Source of the DNA: Ifrita kowaldi
Taxonomy: Eukaryota; Chordata; Aves; Passeriformes; Cinclosomatidae
NCBI GenBank assembly: GCA_013398055.1
Contig: VZRS01009608.1
Coordinates: 304,064 to 368,063, forward strand
Length of the DNA stretch: 64,000 bases
Direction: 5' to 3'
The notes below the pieces were generated by a model that was given only the letters and a program-made list of their open reading frames with translations, ran no database searches and was not told the DNA's origin. Below are positions 12,198 to 27,355 of this stretch, in pieces; positions within the stretch are counted from its first letter, which is position 1; each line of letters opens with the position of its first letter. The translations under genes and the position numbers were made by a program.

Positions 12198-15100
12198 CTG
12201 CAAGAGAAGATAAAATTCACAATACTGCTTGCTGACTGGGAAATGTGCTAGCTGCCAATTGACTTGATGTTTACAGATGGGGTAGGGAAAGGGTGCTTAA
12301 TTTTAATGAATGTAGCAAGAAAAAGTGTTGAGTACTATAGAGTTTATAAGGATCATGAGGTAGACATGCTGGGATCTTTTAAATGAAATAATGGTGACAT
12401 TTGGATATGGACTATGTACAAACTCTTGCATTGGAAGCTTCATGTTTAGTGTTACAGATATGTCAATATATTTATGAAGTCTAATAAAAATAAAACAATA
12501 TATTGATATAGCTATTAAAGGGCACTACTGCAAAATATGTAAAAAGCGCTTTTGAAAAAAAAAATTAAATTGCAATTTACTTTGTGCATCTGAAAGGAGG
12601 ATATTGAAATTAAAATATTTTGCTTTTTCTACATTTGAGTGCAATCAGAAAATTAATTTTCTGCTATTTATTAAAAAAAAATGACATAGTATATTCTCAT
12701 ATACTGTCATCCAAATACATAGAAAGGTTTTTTGCAGAATCTTAGGAGAATAAGCTAGAGATATGAGTAATTTAATATAAACCTTCTCTTGCAAAATTCT
12801 TTTTTAAACCAGGTAACATAAAGAGAGAAACGCTAAATGCACTAGTATTTCAAAATATAGAAAACTTCATTGTGGCACAATCCTGATTTGCCCTTTCTGA
12901 AGTCTAGGCAAACAGGATTTGGGTTAGTGGAAACCATGCTTAAGGATTAACATCAAATGATTCCTTGATATGCATATACACAGCTTCCTCGGAGTGTTTT
13001 TGTGTAGTGCAGGATTAATGAACCGGGTGAAGAGTTAACACTTGGGTGTGGTTTCCTCCCAGCTGCGCACAGCTCCTCCAGCCTGCACGGCAAAAACCTG
13101 ACCCTGACGCTTTGCACAGCCTTAATGCAGGAGTCTAACAACCAGGAGCCAAAGGATGCAGGCTAAGGACTGCCTGGAAAAACAGCTCTGCAAGCATTAA
13201 GTACTGAGGATCCTACTGAAAACCACGCAGGAGCAAACGTCCCTTAGGGGCAACAAAACCTTGAGGAGTTAAGCCCTAAGGGAACAAAATCTATTTCTAT
13301 TACTTCACCTCCCATGTATCAAGAGATTTGTAATTCTCATTTAGAAATCTGTGAACCTTTTTACTTAGAGGTTCATGTTCTAGGGGGAAAAAAAAATAAA
13401 TCCAACACAAAACAAGGAATCTGCAATCTGTACTGTGGGGACAGGATTGCTCAAGTCCAAAAGCAGATCACTGTCTCTGCCCTACCAGAAATACAGACAC
13501 TGCCTGTTAGTGTGAACTTAGCGATCAAATTGTACATTCATTTTCAACTGATGTTAAATTGGTAGTTTTGCTCTTTATTTTGTCATCTGCAACAGTTTCA
13601 GGAGCTAATGAGATTTACCTAACAAGTAATGCTAAAGATATGAATTCAAAAAACCAAAGGGGGATAAATTTCACATTAGCAATACAGAGCTACTCTGTAT
13701 TTACTCACTGTATTTGCTACCACCTCTGTGATAATTATACAGACAGCAAAAGTTAGATGCTTGCCTAAAAGGGACTGAACCAGTAGCAAAGCAGACTTAC
13801 CAGCTACTGTTTCACAGAAAATCCTTCTGACTCATTTCTGTGAAGCTCTTAAACTGCTCTCTCATCTAAATGAAAACACCTCTTTTCCTTAAAAACTGCC
13901 TCTAAAGTGGTTACTGAGAATCTCCTTTTGTTTATCTCTACTCAGTACAGTGGAACATTTAGCCACAGATTCTCTATCCTCAGATGTTAAAGTACAGAAT
14001 TATCTGCAAGGGCAATATGCTGGTTTAGCACCTCCAGAAAGACCCCAGAACACTAACTGCAATTTGTGCTTTGGAATGAAAAATATTATTAAAACTGTTC
14101 TGAAATCTTACTATTTTTTAACCTTGCTATTTACTGGGAGAAAACTAATTTTAAAAAAAATGAACCCAAAGTGATACCTAGTTTAAAAACAACTACTAGA
14201 AGCATCTCTTGTTGTACTGCTTCATATGAAGATACTATTTTGCTTTTGTAAAATTAATTTCACAACTCCACACATAACTTTTAAAAGTAGAAAGTTACCT
14301 ATTGGTCAGCATAGCAACTGTGAGAATGAAAAGACTAGAAGCTGGAGTCCAATAAGCCAGTTCAATATTTTATAACTAATTAGGTGTTATTTGTAGCAAT
14401 TACTAAAAATTCTTAAGCGCTTTGATGACTTTAATGTTCTTATAGTGGCAGGTTTTTTATTTAGCTAAATTCCATACTGTTGTTTACATAGACCTAGAGA
14501 GGGAACTGCTCATCACAAGACATCACACCTGATGGCTAAAGCAAGGGTTAGTCCTTTGTGTGGATAACCCCGGAGTCTGCAAAGGGAGTCCTTTGGAGTG
14601 AACCTGGCTCCGTGGTGCATCAGATTCCTGCTGTCCTAAAGCAGGTGGAGAGCAGAGGTGGCAAAGGACAGCTCACCTTGCCCAGTCCTCTGCAAATGTG
14701 GAGTGTTCCCTTTAAAGCCCAATTTTCTGCACTAACTCTATCGAGCATACGAGGCTTAAAAATCTCACAAGGAAGAAATGATGAAAATTCATGACGCGTT
14801 TTAGGTTGGTTTAGTGTTCCTCATCACTGCTACACTTTTAATGATTCAAAAAGGTGCAGGAATTGTAAGGGACCCAACTTTATTATACAATAAGCCCTGC
14901 TCAATTAAGATACAGAATCACTTCCATAATTTAATTTGTATATTAACAGTGAAAGTATAGAACTAAATTTTACTGTTCACTGGTTAATACTTCAGATGTA
15001 AAAGAACACAGATTTAAACAACAGAAACCATTTTCTTTTTTTTAAATAAAATTTTAAAAGTTGTTACTGGCTGTGAGATAGGGAAAAAAAAAAACCCAAA

Positions 15101-18100
15101 AGAAAAACCCCAAAACCTGAAAGGATAACATGACAAATACATTGATCTGAATGTACAGTTGGATATATTCAACCTGCCAGATCCTCACACCCTGGGCTAA
15201 GTGCAATCCTTTTAAGTGCGGGAGTGGCACCCTTTGGCAGTCTGAGCTCTCTGATGTCTCCCAGACAGTGTGGGTCAGGAAAATGTGCTGCTGGGACTCC
15301 GAATGGCTGTGTTCCATCCGAGCAGCTACTTCCCAAGGGCAAACACTCTGCATACTACTGCTTCTCTCAAGCCTATACATCAATTTTTATCTCTTCTAGC
15401 AAATTGAAAACTAACACATTTTTTACCAGTATGGTAATAAAGATGGTTTTAAATTATGAAAAAAAAAAAAATGTTTAAACATTTGATATATATCCTGAAT
15501 TCAAATAAGAACAGAAGGGGAGGACAACAGAAGTAGTATTAAGTGATTTAGATGTGCTTTCTTCCTTTGGGGTAGTTATTGAACCTGCATTACACCATCT
15601 TCAAAGGTTTGAATATGTTCTAATTTCCTCTGCTCCATTCCCTGTAGCCCCCTTGGCAGTAACAAATGTGTGCCTCTAAGGCCCCACATCTGAGAGAAAC
15701 CTCTCTCTTTTGGCACCTGCTCTTTCTATCCGGCAGACATTTTGCATATCCAATACATTCCATGCTCTCTTTCTCTCCTCTTGATACTGTTTGGTGAAAA
15801 CATGTCATACTACAGAATATAGATTTTATATATACTGAGGGTTTTAAGTTCTTTAATCACTGGAGCCTGAGCCTTGTCCTCGCTGTGGCTGTCTAATATA
15901 CACAACTACTTCTGTGAAGAAATACCTGAGCCAGAAGTGACTTGCCCACTTTACTACTGGAAAATTCAGAACCTGCAAGTGGAAGATAGGAAGAGATTCA
16001 GAGACTGGGTCTCAGACACGCTTTTTTTATGACCTGGGGGATCTAACTATCATGAAGCACAACTTCAGCCTAAGTTCAGAATAAATTGCTACCCTGAGTG
16101 CTCCCTCTAAAAGTTTCTATGGAGTCATCCCACCCTGGGAAAGGACGAGCTCCTCTGTCTCTGCACTACTCCCCACTCCTCAAAAAGCACCAGCCTCCCA
16201 CCACCTTTCTGTCCTGCAGCCACTGGCCCTGCTGCTCCTCAGGTGTACTGAACTCCCAGGTGTCTGGAAAGTTTATAAACTCAGGTCGTTATGGGTGGAA
16301 AACCCATGCAGGGCACATGGGGTTGATGTGTGTTGTGTGTGTCCTCTGCTCTCCCCAGAATGCTGGGTGGCACTCGGGCTTCTCACCACTGTTGCACACA
16401 GCGCACGATTAAGAACAAAATTTGGACACACCCCGAATTTCACCCTTGACTCCCAGAAGTTTTCAATCCCTTCTCCTCAGCAGCACAGAGCTTCCTTAGA
16501 ATGGAAGCCAGACTAGAGGTCAAGGGGGATTTTAAGAAATTAATCACACTGGCTCTAGGAAATGTGAACCATAAAAGAAATGATAATCCACTAACATACA
16601 GTGATTATGCTTTGTAGGCCTGAATTCCTGGGCTTTGCTGACAAACTTGACAAAACTAGACAGAAATAATTATGCTTAACACAGAGGTGCAGACCCCCAC
16701 CCAAAAATATAGCAACTGCTAAAAACAGTGCAGAACCCCAGAACATCAAAAATTAGGATGAAGGCAAACACAATATTGAACAGAATTTCCAGTGGGATGA
16801 TTTAAACTATATTTAATCAGTTGACTTTTTCTGGTAAGACCACTGTGGGATTGACAAACAAAGCCAGTATTTAGAATTCAGGGATCAGAATCTCAGTCGG
16901 TAAAATTGATGCAGCTTAACCAAAGGCACCGACTTCCCTTCCTGGAGCTGCTCCAAACTGTATTCCCCAAGGATCTGGTGCTAACTGTTGAGTGTAGCAA
17001 TGATGTTTCCCAGCAGAGTTATATGTGGTACATCTGTATATTTCTCCACTATATTATTAAAGCTATTATATATTTCCTTCATGCTCTAAACGTTAAGACT
17101 TTGCTGCTCTTGTGAGGACTCTGATGTTGAGGGCTTTTTCATTATGAATTTTAATATAGCTGACTGTTTGCTCCTTGAATAGTTTCTGCAATATTCAAGG
17201 ATGGACAAAGTTTCCCTTCATAATCATTTTATTAAGTCCTTCCCAACTCCCTCCTGCTGGTGTCCTAAATTTAAATATCAAGGCTATCAAAGAATTTAAA
17301 CTTTTTAATATTAGCATAATCACTATAATTAGAAGGTTGATTTTGCTATTATCATGCTTTATATTCCCATTACTGTAAGATCAAAGTACATTACCATACC
17401 CATAGCATTTGAATCACAACACAAAGACAACTAAACAACTTCACAGCCATACCTATATGATATATTAAATGAAATAAGAATAAAACTATAAATAATTCAT
17501 GCGGTATCAAGGTTCAACAACACTAACAGTAACTTGGCTGACCTGATGTGCATTAGGAAGGTATATTTTACTTTTAGACTAATTTCTTCAATGTCAGGTT
17601 CTTTTTCTCTGCAGGACTGCTTGTTCAACCTAATCAACAATGATGATGCCAAGACAGAGAGGAAGATGTGGATATTTTGCTTTCACTGAGATACTCTGCT
17701 TTCCTCATCACAAGATAATGTTCTCCTACATCCATCATTCCTGACCATTTCTTTCCTGAAATTTTGTGGCAGGCCTTAGAAGCAGATAGAGGAAAACCCT
17801 GACTCTAAAGAAAGGAATACAGCTACTTCTATAACTGTGGCTGAATAGAAAACACTACAGCTCATCTGCATTGCCGAAGCAAAGGCAGCTCGTCCACCTG
17901 CCCGGGCTCAGCTGCCACTGCAGGAGGTGCTCTGTCCCCCTCGCCCCCCTGGGTCCCTCACATGCCCCAGGGTGTCTGAAATGGCACCACAGCCCTGCTT
18001 TGAGGCAGCTCAACCAAGCCCTTCATTCCCCTGCCACGTCTGTCACCTCCTCATTGCTTTTATTTGCGTCCTCTTTGTGCTCAGCACAGGACATTTCACT

Positions 18101-19888
18101 GACCTTTAGCCAATGACAGGATGTCTCTACCAAAATTCAGACTGCCAAAGACAGCAGGAGAGAGCAAAGAAATGAAATCTCTCATTAAGTTTTGTCCTAC
18201 TACCAGTCACACAACTTCTTGACCAGGAATAATTTGTTTTCATTTCATTTGTTTTACCAAAAAGTACTTTTGCAATTGCAAAAAGCATACCTTTCAAGAA
18301 AAGAGAAAAAGCAACCCCTAGCTTTTCTGGACACCGGTGGAAATGTGCATCCCCAAGCCCAGTGATATGCCTGCATTATTCCATTTACTCAGAGAGAAAA
18401 AAAAAACAACCAATCAATCCAAAACCTAAAAGGGATTAAAAAACGTAAAGGGAAAAATGGTCAACAGAAGGCGCTTTCTCATAATTTGTAATCTTATGTC
18501 AGGCTTTCCCCAGCAGATGGGCAGGCATTTTTTTTAGCCCTGATATTGAGCTAGCTAAGCAACCCACTCAAATCCTACAAGAGAGAGACTCCTTTTAGCA
18601 CAGTGCAGTACTGGTGCTGTAAAGCAGATTGGAGGAATGTCCACTCTGCACACAGGGTGGATACAATAATTCTGCCACGGCAGTGTCTTGGATACAAACT
18701 CCCACTCTCTCTTCTTCCACTGGCCCTCAAAGTCGGTATAAAGAAAATTTCTAGCAGATTGATGCAACCTTCCAACTTAGTAAAAAAAGAAACAAAAAAG
18801 CTTATTTTTATATATTGCCGGAATTTGGACAGTATCTTACATCACAACCAGTGGGAAAATTTGTAGGTCTTTCACCTTTCATATTTTAGATTTACAAATT
18901 TTATTTCCTGATTTATTCATCTTTTAAATCAGAGCTATACAAACAGACTTGGGTCTAACTCATATTACCTGCAGCATCAATAGAATTTTTCAATGCATTA
19001 TTATTCAATATATTATACCTGATATGAAAGTATTTGTTATTAATAATGCAATATACATTGTCTAAAGATGAATATTTATCTGCAAGAGGAATATGTGATT
19101 TTTAAGTAGATCTGGACATTTTAAAGTGAAACCTAAACCTAATAGGTGAAATTCTGAATACCACACAAACCCATAGTAGAATTCATACTGATCTCAGTGG
19201 CGGAACTGCTCTAAAATTATTGGCCTTTTACTGTGATTAACACAGTCTATGCACTTAAATTCTCAAGGAAGTAGTGCAATAATTCTATTTCAGAAGTGCT
19301 CCACGTCAGCACCATAAATCGATGCCGTTATGATCCAGGACTGCTAAATTAAGGCTATTTTTGCAGTCAATGTTTATATTTGAAAATTTTGTTTATTACT
19401 ATATTTTGGAGATATCATTTATTGTCTTTACGGCAAAAAGCATATTGAAGTCAACCTTGTCTAAAGACTTAGTACTTTATCCACTAAAATACATCAAAAA
19501 CCATTCATTTATTTAATTGGGGGATTTATTCTCTATGTATATCATTCCATCCTTAAAATAATGCCTCAAAAACATACTTTATATTTGTTTCTAATTTCAT
19601 AGCAATTTTTATGGTTTACTAGTAACCACCATTTTATCTACTACAAGGTTTCCTAACATACAGAGGTATAATTATAAACTTCAGCAATTATGAATAACAA
19701 TTCTTTCCCTTTACATTATTTTAAGTTTGGACTGACTTTACAAATTTGTTGACAGCATAATTTTTGTCATACTTTAACTAAAATACCACATACATGAAAA
19801 CCTTGCCAGGATTAGTTAAGAATTCATTCAAGAAAAACAAAATGAAGTTTAGAAGCTGGTACATGTTTGATTTGAACAAAGTCCTTCC

Positions 19889-19908
19889 TTTTTTTTTTTT
19901 TTTTTTTT
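19889..19908. repeat. Poly-T run (T20)
   Basis: Twenty consecutive T on the plus strand. No retroposed gene body is recognisable next to it, so it is treated as a simple homopolymer. Confidence 0.9.
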
Positions 19909-22900
19909 AATGCATGTATATTAAACACCCTACAGCAATTTTCACAAAAAAGTTCTTTAGGATACATGGATAAACATTTTATTCCCATTCCTGCAGTATT
20001 CTTACAATCTGATGTTTGCCTCAGGTGGGTTCCTAGAGTATCAGAAGCTTGACAAGCCCAAAGGAATATGAAAAAAAAACTATTTAAATACCTAATCAAA
20101 TGCTTTAGACTCCTCGGAGGTGTGAAACACTACAGTAAAAGCATGCAAGAGTGTAAATTGCTTCTTTCTTGATTAATTTCATCAACATCGTTATTTAAAG
20201 TTTGTTCTTCTAATACTTCGTCACCTTGCCGGAGCACATTGCAAATTACACGGCTAATCCATACAGACTATATCCATGTCATCCCAGCTTTATTAATAAC
20301 ATTTCATTCCATTATCTTCTGTCTGCCTCTTGCACAATGCTCTTAATTCCTCCTTGGTTTTAAAGCACTCAGGTTGACAACACTTAGAGCACGTTCTAAT
20401 CTGCCTCTTTGTGGTCTAGCAAGCCAATGATCTGAAAACTGAAAAGTGTGTAATTAACCACTGACATGTCCAAAGGAACTGTTATGGTCTATCATGTCAC
20501 AGGCAGTGACCCAATGGACTGTAACAGTTTTGGTCTGCTGGATCAGGAATCAATGTTTTTAGTAACTCCCCAACTCCGTATTTATCCAGTCTGCTGAATG
20601 CAACACTGAAAAAAATTTCAAGTCACACTTTCTTCCCATATCCTCTAAGAGCAAAAAAAGTTTTTATGAGCTAGTAATAAGGTAATTCCTACTTTAAAAA
20701 TGTTAACCAGTCCTTTCCCTCCCTCCCTTTAGAGAAAAGGTATGTATGAAAATTCATCCAACTAATATATTCATAATCACAGTTATTTACTACGAGCTTT
20801 TACGTTAGAGTAAGGAACTCCCAAGTTAAAAGTCGTGCCACATAACCAGATGTAGGCTGGATGTACTAAACAAAACCAAGAGAGGATACTGAAGCTGAGA
20901 TGTAAATGTCAGAATAGGTGCACTGATTTTTTTTTGGAACATGATGAGCATTTAAAAGCTCTCCCTGTGTTCAAGAAGAACATGGCAGCAAAAGTACCGA
21001 GCACCTTAAGCTTGGAGCACATCAGGAAGCCAGGTATGGAAATCTAGGCTTTAGTTTATCTCTACCTTCTCTCCCAATTTTTTCTTCGTGATTTCCAGCA
21101 TGGATGTCAAAACAGATTTCACAGTAATAGCCAAGCCTTTCTTTGTCTATGGGGATTCCTAAAATATCCCTCGATACTGCAATGAATGAGAATGGAGATT
21201 ACAGGTAAGAGAAGTCGAAGCAGGGTATGAATGAAACCAGCTCTGACACGATAAAAGTTTAACTGGTGTTTACCATAATTCTGGGCAGTACCATTAAGCT
21301 TTTTCACTACTGTATCCCCTCAGTTTTCAACTAGTGGAGGAGTTTCAAGAGTTCCCTGGATACTACATGAATAGCCAACCTACACACAGGTGAATCAAGC
21401 CTTCAAAGTACCAGTAAACAGGTTAATTCCACCCAGTAGAGGAATGTATTAAAATATCAAAGCAGCTCTCTAGAACTGGTAGAACATTATGTTTTTATGA
21501 AATGTAATGTTTTCCTACATTAATGTGACTCACTGTATTTGTACAACAAAAATGTTGTACCTGCAGTATTTTAGAATGAACCATGCTTCAATTACTGGAA
21601 AGTACTCTATACAACATATATTCATTTCAGGAAACTCCTGTCAAAATGTACTACATTAAAGTCCCTGCTCATGGAATTTCAAATGCTTTTTTTTTTTTCC
21701 CCCCATAACATTTTCTTTATTCATGTTCACTCACTTTTACTTTCTAACTCTTCACTAAAAGGTACTGCTGTGGTTATACTATGAGTCATATACTCCAGTC
21801 ATCCCCAAAACTGTGAATGAACTGGGATGAAAATGGATTATGAAAGATTAACATGATGCCAGTGATCCTCTAGTTTACCAGAGATCATGCAGGCATAAAG
21901 TTCTAACAGGTAGATGGCCAAATCCACTACCTCTCTGTAACAGCCAAGCCAATAATTTGATTTTTATTTGCAATAATAGGGAATAAAGACGCTTTAGCTA
22001 CCACACAGGATTGTCCAGGAAAAAAAAACAAACTAGACCAATCACCACATCAAACCTAAGCATTTGCAGAAGAAGTGTCAAATGTATTCTCAACTACTGC
22101 TGTTAAAAAAAAGCTAAACACAACCTCTGTACCCGGTCAAGGTGCTAACTGAGCCTTTTCAGAGTTGAAATTGGAGTAGCCTAGAGTATGGGCTGTACAG
22201 TTCTTCCTTCTGGATCATCCCCCAAACCTTTCCATTTCTCAAGATTCCACTGGGATAGCAATATACACAAATGTTTGAAGGTTCTGACTGGGAGTCGAAA
22301 AGTTACCACTATATTCTAAATTTTTTCCTCTTAGAACCTGTTTCCTTTAGAAACTAAAACTGTGTAGAGAAGCTCTGTCTCCTTAATCTTAGAAAGTACA
22401 ATCATGAAATGAATAAAGTACTAGATTTTTAAAAATTGATGCTCCTATAAAATTATTTAATGGAAAATTAAATTTTGGCTCAAGATACTATTATATTTTA
22501 TATGCAATCAAAACCTTAATTTTTAGTATATATCTCTAGTAATCTTCAATAAGAGAAAATAATTTGAATAAAACTATAGTGGTTTTCATTGTTTAATCAT
22601 AAAATAGAAGATATTATAGCGCACAATATAATAAAAAACCCTCTCCAGCTACAGAAGCTCACATTTTATATTTTGTGGTTTTTTTACTCCTCATCCTAAA
22701 TTTTCATTCTTTAATGAGCATGTTTGCAATTAAATCAAATCTGTACCTATTCTATTTTAGGATAACCTGAGCACAAATATCAAGTATTACTCTCAACTAC
22801 TTGCACAAAGAGAACTGGAAAATATAGTAAACTATCTCTGTAGACACTACTGCTTTGAAAAAACAGAACGCTCCACATAGACATGCTAAAAATGTAAACT

Positions 22901-23278
22901 ATTAGAATGTCAGGGTTTTATCAGGAGTAAGATTTCAGGTCTGGAAGATACATAATTTCCACATGACAAAACCTTCTCTCTCAAATTTCATAAAACCCTA
23001 GGTATAACCACAGAACATGTAACACAAACTGATAGTGGGAGAAAAAAAAACAAACATATTTTTTACTACAAAGTGTAATTTGCAAAATATTTTGGAATAT
23101 GCCTTATTTTATTAAAAAAAAAAAAGGGGGCGAAAAAAAGTCAGCTTCCAGCGATAAGGGATTTAATCCAGACAACAAAGAGATCATTGGGAATCTTCCC
23201 GTAGTTTGGGGTGAGGTTTAAATTTGGCCCTGTGTATAACAAGAAGGGGATGGTGCTCAGAGCAGCATCCCTGTGTCC

Positions 23279-23293
23279 GTGTGTGTGTGTGTG
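23279..23293. repeat. (GT)n microsatellite
   Basis: About seven GT units followed by gcacgtg and a second short tgtgtgtgtatatat stretch near 23312. Simple repeat inside a GC-richer intronic patch. Confidence 0.85.
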
Positions 23294-26200
23294 CACGTGA
23301 TGGATGGGGAATGTGTGTGTATATATGGATACACCACCATCCATGTATAAACACACCTCGGCCCTGCACAGGGACAGCAAGCAGCACGGGGGGATGACTC
23401 TGCCTTTCAGACAGGGCTGCCTTCCTCCTGTCAGGGCTCTGTTCATTACACTCCCAGACACACTTGCATAAGTATTGCTGACAACGTTCATATGCGCGAA
23501 AGGAACATTTTTCTTACTCCGATCAAAGATGCAATAATCAAATCATAAAACACAAAACCAATAGCCAATCAATGTGAATAAGTCTGCCCATAGGCTTAAT
23601 TCAAGCAAGCCATTCACTGAGCTATGTGATGGATCTGTCAAATCCAGTACAGCATTACAGACATACCAGCAACACCAAGTGAACATGCAATGACAAAATG
23701 ACAATACGCCCCACTGCCATGCTCCGACTCTTTCTACCTCAGGAACACAAAACTGGATGACCTTGCTAGTTTCTCTTACTTCAGACTTAGATAGAACTCT
23801 AACAGCTATTTTTATTTATTTTTTTAAATATTGCACGAAAGATGAATAAAAGCTGTACAAACATTTTACTGACATCTGATTTAGTGTCTTTTGTACATCC
23901 TTACAGTTATTTTTTTCCAAATATGCTCAGTTTAGAGAGTTTGCCAGGCAAGTTCCAGACCGATGAAGAATATATATAGACCAGTAGGTCCTCTTTTAAG
24001 ACTTATACTGATTAGAAAACTTATCAGAAATATTTTAAATCTTGGCAAGTTAAACATAACTTTTTTTGATCCGCTTCTGCAAAGACCTTCAAATCTGTAA
24101 GTGCAATCTAGTATATGATAGATCACACAATATAAAAATTGAATCCTGAATTTTTTTGAAGCTGTATCCAGTGATTGTATTGCTTCATAAATAAAACAAA
24201 ATATACCTGTTTCTTTGTTGTTTTTGTTTTATGATCCTAAGAAATGACTGGAGAGATCTGCTAGGCCTACCTCTGCTGTGAAACTGGGTTTAGGAGTTTA
24301 TGATCTGTCCTGACAAATACTTAGGGGTTTGCATTAATTGATTTAATGGTATTTCCTTGCCACCTGATTCTCACCTGCATTTCTGTTCCTTGCCTGTTTC
24401 CAGCAATATTTCCAACTGTGACAAACAAGGATACCATTGCATTTCTTCTCAATAGAGCCCTCTCACAGTAATCATTATCAATCGACTTGGTCTATTGATT
24501 CTGGAGTCCCAAATCTTTCTGTTAACCTTTATATTTAATTTACCAAAACATGTCTCCAATCTAAAGATTTCTTCTTTCCATCTCCTGACTTAAGAAGCAT
24601 TTCAAATATGGAACATTGCCATTCATAATGGATATGAGTGGTGACCAAAAAATCAAGTTTTTCTTATTTTTTAAATTAGTATGAAGTATTATTTCCATGA
24701 TATATCACTGCTTCAATAGTAAATACTCAGCGGTCCTCACTTAATTGCACTGGGCATCGTTTTTTACACAAACAGTAAATATAGTTCATGTGCAATTAAA
24801 TTAAATAGGGGCTCATATGAACACTAAGTAAGTGTATAAGGAGATATGGAATCTTCATTGTTGGGAGAGGAGAGCAGATGATCAATCATTACATGGAGAA
24901 AAAAAGATACAAGTAGTTGTACTGAATTATATTTCAGCACTTTCAACATTAGGCATTTCACAAAGGTAGCTAAGTTAAATCCATTTAAAAATGAACAAAA
25001 AGTTAATCAAATTAAACAAACTGTAGTTGAGACTAATCAGAGGTATCCATGTTTGCACATAGTTTCCCACATGCAAAGAAATGTTTGAGCAGATTGTTAT
25101 TTGTTTTGTTCTCTATGCTAGTTTTGGGATTCTCTCATAAAGAAATTCAGTTATGAGATTTGTAATTAAGACAAGAAACCATATTCATTTGGGGGAAGCA
25201 GATCAAAGATGAAGGTTAACCACATTTAGAAACAGAAGCTAAATTAAAAAAAAAAATCCAAAAGATATAAAATTCATTTAAGATATCTAAAATTATGCAA
25301 GCAAAGACAGGTTATTGCACTTCTACTTATACACAAAGTGTATCTGAAAATTAGACAATTTTTTAAAAAAATAATTAAGGATTGTAACAACTGCATTACT
25401 ACTGATGCCATCTCCAGCTTCCTTTACAGTATTTAAGAGCACTATCTTCCTAAACAAATCCTTTACCTTTTTGGCAGCATAACTCTTTGTGATGTTGACA
25501 CTCTGCCCATAGCAGAACATGTGACCAACTGATAATTTATCTTACAGCCTTTGATCTGGTTTATGAGAAGGTACATCAATTCATAATTAAAGCATTTAAA
25601 AGTCAGCTTGATACTGTTCAGTTTCTCTGTGTAATGCATAGGTTTAATTAATAGAAATAAACAGCCTATAAAATGATCCAGGGACACCTGAGAGATAGCT
25701 GGCAAAACCTGGCTGACCACAGGAGGTTATTTATAATTTTGTCCTTTTGGTTTAGTGGGCTTTTAGAAGCAGGAGTTGTTTTGCATTACAAGCTCACAGA
25801 AAAACCCTAGAGCTGCGACATGCTAACAAACCTTTGTGGAAATGAAATGAAACTACTGAGTAGCTCTTCACCTGTGCAGGTTCCCCTAAGTAGAAATAGT
25901 ACATTGCCAACAAAGTGCACACAGCACAGATCTAGTTGATATTACTGACCCAAAATCAATAAAAAGTAGCTTGCTTACCTGTCTGACACAGCATGCCTCA
26001 GCCATACATGCAAATTACTTTATTCACATAACTTTAAAAAATATATCTTCATTACCCAGAATAAGCACTTGAAAGGCAAATATGCATGCATAGCATTGTA
26101 ACATTCATACCATGGGACTTGGTTCTAAAAATACAGAATCCATGAACAGCGCTTCAATCTAAGAAACTGTGCACTAGAATTTCTTAATGTCTTGATTTCT

Positions 26201-27290
26201 TTAAGAAACAGAAGCATTTATAACACTGCCTAATTTAGCATTTCAAAAAATTTTTCAATATGTATTTAAGACTTAAGAAATTATTTCCAAGATTCCAAGG
26301 GAAAATTTTCTTGTATCAGGTGTTGAGAAGCGTGACCTTACTTCTCACTGCCATCATGAAGCAAATTATATGTGTGTCTCTGTCACCATACACACCCTCC
26401 CTTTACAAGGGAACACTCTTCAAGGACTTGAAAAACATTAAAGATAGAATAGATTTAAAGGGTACAGTTTATGAAGAAAATGTAGAATAATCCTCCTTCT
26501 CATTACAAAATCATGCCCACACACTGCAAAGACTTAATTTTATGCAATTTGATAAAATCCTGTTCCTACTGAAGTCAACAGCAATTTAGACATTGACTTC
26601 CAGGGGGTTCCAACATTCATCTTGCAAGAAGACACATTAATATATGTGACATCGCTCTCAGTTGATGAAAGTTAAGTCTTTGAGTGTGTGCTGAATTTAA
26701 TAATCTTCCATTCCTGATATTGTTTCCACCAAACGTGGTTTACATTTTGAGGATAAAAATACATAGCAAAAGAAAAACAACTTCTTTTTTTTCAAGTATT
26801 GAAAAAAAATCAAATGCCTGGGAAGAAAGCAAATGGAAAAAAAAATACTGTTTTGCGTTGGATATTTCAAGCTTAGACACAGTTCATTCTCAATTTCCAC
26901 TGACTAAAACAATGTCAATGAGAATTGAGGGCACTCAATAGGTTCAAGGTTCTAAATCAGCTGAAATAATACTCGTAAGACAAATAATGATCCTTAGTAG
27001 CAGACCATCATGAATCTGTACATTTATTTATCTACATTGTACAAGGGTCACAGACGTTAACTGAATGATCTACAGCTTGGGAATGTGCACATCTCATGCC
27101 TGATTCTCAATTAAGGCCTAAAGTCTCTCAATTTATGGCTATTCATGGATTATAATAAAACAGCCTGCTTTAGATATCACAATTATCTGCAGAGCAACAA
27201 GACAGTTATGAGACTTCAACAAGGCAAATTTATAGAATCATCTTCAACTTCCACTGGTCAAATATTTCTGAGCAGGAAAGGAGGTCTTAC

Positions 27291-27355
27291 CTGTCACTGT
27301 AGGCAGCTGCAGTGGCAGTGGCAGGCTGGGCATACCGGTAGGCAGCATAACCACC
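27291..27355 (-). CDS. RBFOX1: RBFOX1 65-nt exon (GGYAAYRYAQP segment)
   Basis: A coding exon between a GAGTTTGTGTTTCAG acceptor and a CAG/GTAAGA donor. It reads GGYAAYRYAQP, then ATATAAAYSD, plus the two bases AG that are completed by the next exon. GGYAAYRYAQP is the invariant Tyr-rich motif of Fox proteins just after the B40/M43 switch. The mammalian RBFOX1 counterpart reads PTPATAAAYSD at the same length, so the bird version differs by two or three residues. It begins in phase 0, as required for joining to either B40 (ends TAT) or M43 (ends CAG). It splices onward either to the 53-nt exon (giving SDR-NQF) or to the 76-nt exon (giving SDS-YGR). Confidence 0.96.

Larger units (their letters stand above)
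12198..27290 (-). other. RBFOX1: RBFOX1 intron between the 65-nt and 53-nt exons
   Basis: About 15.1 kb of intron, mostly AT-rich unique sequence. It contains a T20 run (19889-19908), a short GT repeat (23279-23293) and GC-richer patches near 16100-16500, 17870-18110 and 23120-23460 that I could not assign to a repeat family. UGCAUG on the transcribed strand occurs at 20142-20147, 26007-26012 and 26085-26090, which is no more than chance predicts. No second gene is supported. Confidence 0.85.

Noticed and set aside
16098..16520. GC-richer patch with open frames as a possible gene.
   Set aside because: The translations are low-complexity Ser/His/Pro-rich shadows with no domain. It may be an old repeat.
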